DNA of 47,967 nt. It comes from Candidatus Acidiferrum typicum. GTDB taxonomy: Bacteria > Acidobacteriota > Terriglobia > Acidiferrales > UBA7541. Position numbers and translations under genes: made by a program. Below the pieces are notes generated by a model, which searched no databases, was not told the origin of the DNA, and saw only the letters and a program-made list of their open reading frames with translations. How positions within the stretch are numbered: position 1 is the stretch's first letter; the number at the start of each line of letters is the position of its first letter. The DNA lies in contig JAOAPV010000012.1 of assembly GCA_025463055.1 (NCBI GenBank), positions 1 to 47,967 of the forward strand, read 5' to 3'. Positions 47,801 to 47,967 of this stretch are shown here, piece by piece.

Positions 47801-47967
47801 TCACCGCTTCACGCTTGCTTCCGCAGACCGAGCCTCCCTAACCCACTTTTCTAGCACGGTGAGAAAGGTTGGATCGGTGCTGTGAAACACGAGACCCATA
47901 TCGGTTGGTGTGGAATGCACAACCATTGCCCACGTTTGGAAGTGATCCGTTGGCGTCCGAATTTTTA
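47801..47967 (-). CDS. PilZ-domain protein, C-terminal fragment (cut by window edge)
   Basis: On the minus strand an open frame enters from 47967 and ends at a TGA at 47801-47803. It reads TPTDHFQTWAMVVHSTPTDMGLVF, then TVLEKWVREARSAEAS. The strand ending M-G-L-V-F followed by a short helix with Leu-Glu-Lys-Trp is the usual last part of acidobacterial PilZ proteins. The R-x-x-x-R and D-x-S-x-x-G motifs lie outside the window. Confidence 0.6.
   Translation of the reverse strand, partial: KIRTPTDHFQTWAMVVHSTPTDMGLVFHSTDPTFLTVLEKWVREARSAEASVKR

Overview
The window looks like a chromosomal segment of an Acidobacteriota species (Terriglobia/Koribacter-like). This is inferred from gene content: secreted IPT/TIG-repeat and Ig-tailed subtilase proteins, a DUF885 peptidase, many PilZ/GGDEF/receiver proteins, small conserved zinc-ribbon and 'LDIF' proteins, AGGAGG-type ribosome binding sites and moderately high GC. 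No rRNA, tRNA or CRISPR array was seen.

Layout. 1-13.2 kb: an IS110-type transposase remnant at the left edge, a membrane protein with a degenerate GGDEF domain, a PLP-dependent Cys/Met enzyme, a PilZ protein, DUF4112 and DUF885 proteins, purN, tyrS, a secreted subtilase, a small conserved protein, an FAD oxidoreductase and a Tat-exported Ntn hydrolase. 13.2-24.5 kb: a HEAT-repeat protein, a 1-kb non-coding stretch with degenerate repeats and an orphan terminator, a 1503-residue secreted IPT/propeller protein with a caspase/CHAT-like C-terminus, two copies of a 250-bp structured intergenic element, an NTF2-like protein, a copper-monooxygenase-like secreted protein and ybaK. 24.5-26.3 kb: a broken IS110 transposase inserted into a small-gene cassette that is present again, intact, at 44.3-44.7 kb.

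26.3-36.5 kb is a minus-strand signalling and transport block. It is read as TonB-dependent receptor, YfiR, CHASE8-type hybrid histidine kinase, receiver, and receiver-PAS-GGDEF-EAL, with overlapping stop/start codons from YfiR onward. A three-gene DevBCA/MacB-type ABC exporter follows. I read this as a YfiR periplasmic switch acting on a CHASE8 histidine kinase instead of the usual CHASE8 diguanylate cyclase, with output through phosphorelay and c-di-GMP turnover. This is the best candidate here for an unusual system.

36.5-48 kb is accessory: a coupled methyltransferase/GNAT-like pair, PilZ proteins (one cut by the right edge), a chimeric junction between two truncated genes, an XRE regulator, two single-domain receivers, a ppa-DUF3147-DUF3147 operon, palindromic tandem repeats, and several very small genes (zinc-ribbon, ribbon-helix-helix plus a remnant of a second copy, C2H2 finger) and a DUF1264 secreted protein.

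Starts were moved from the longest open frame to the codon with the best ribosome binding site, signal peptide or family alignment. All family assignments were made by reading the sequence, without database searches.
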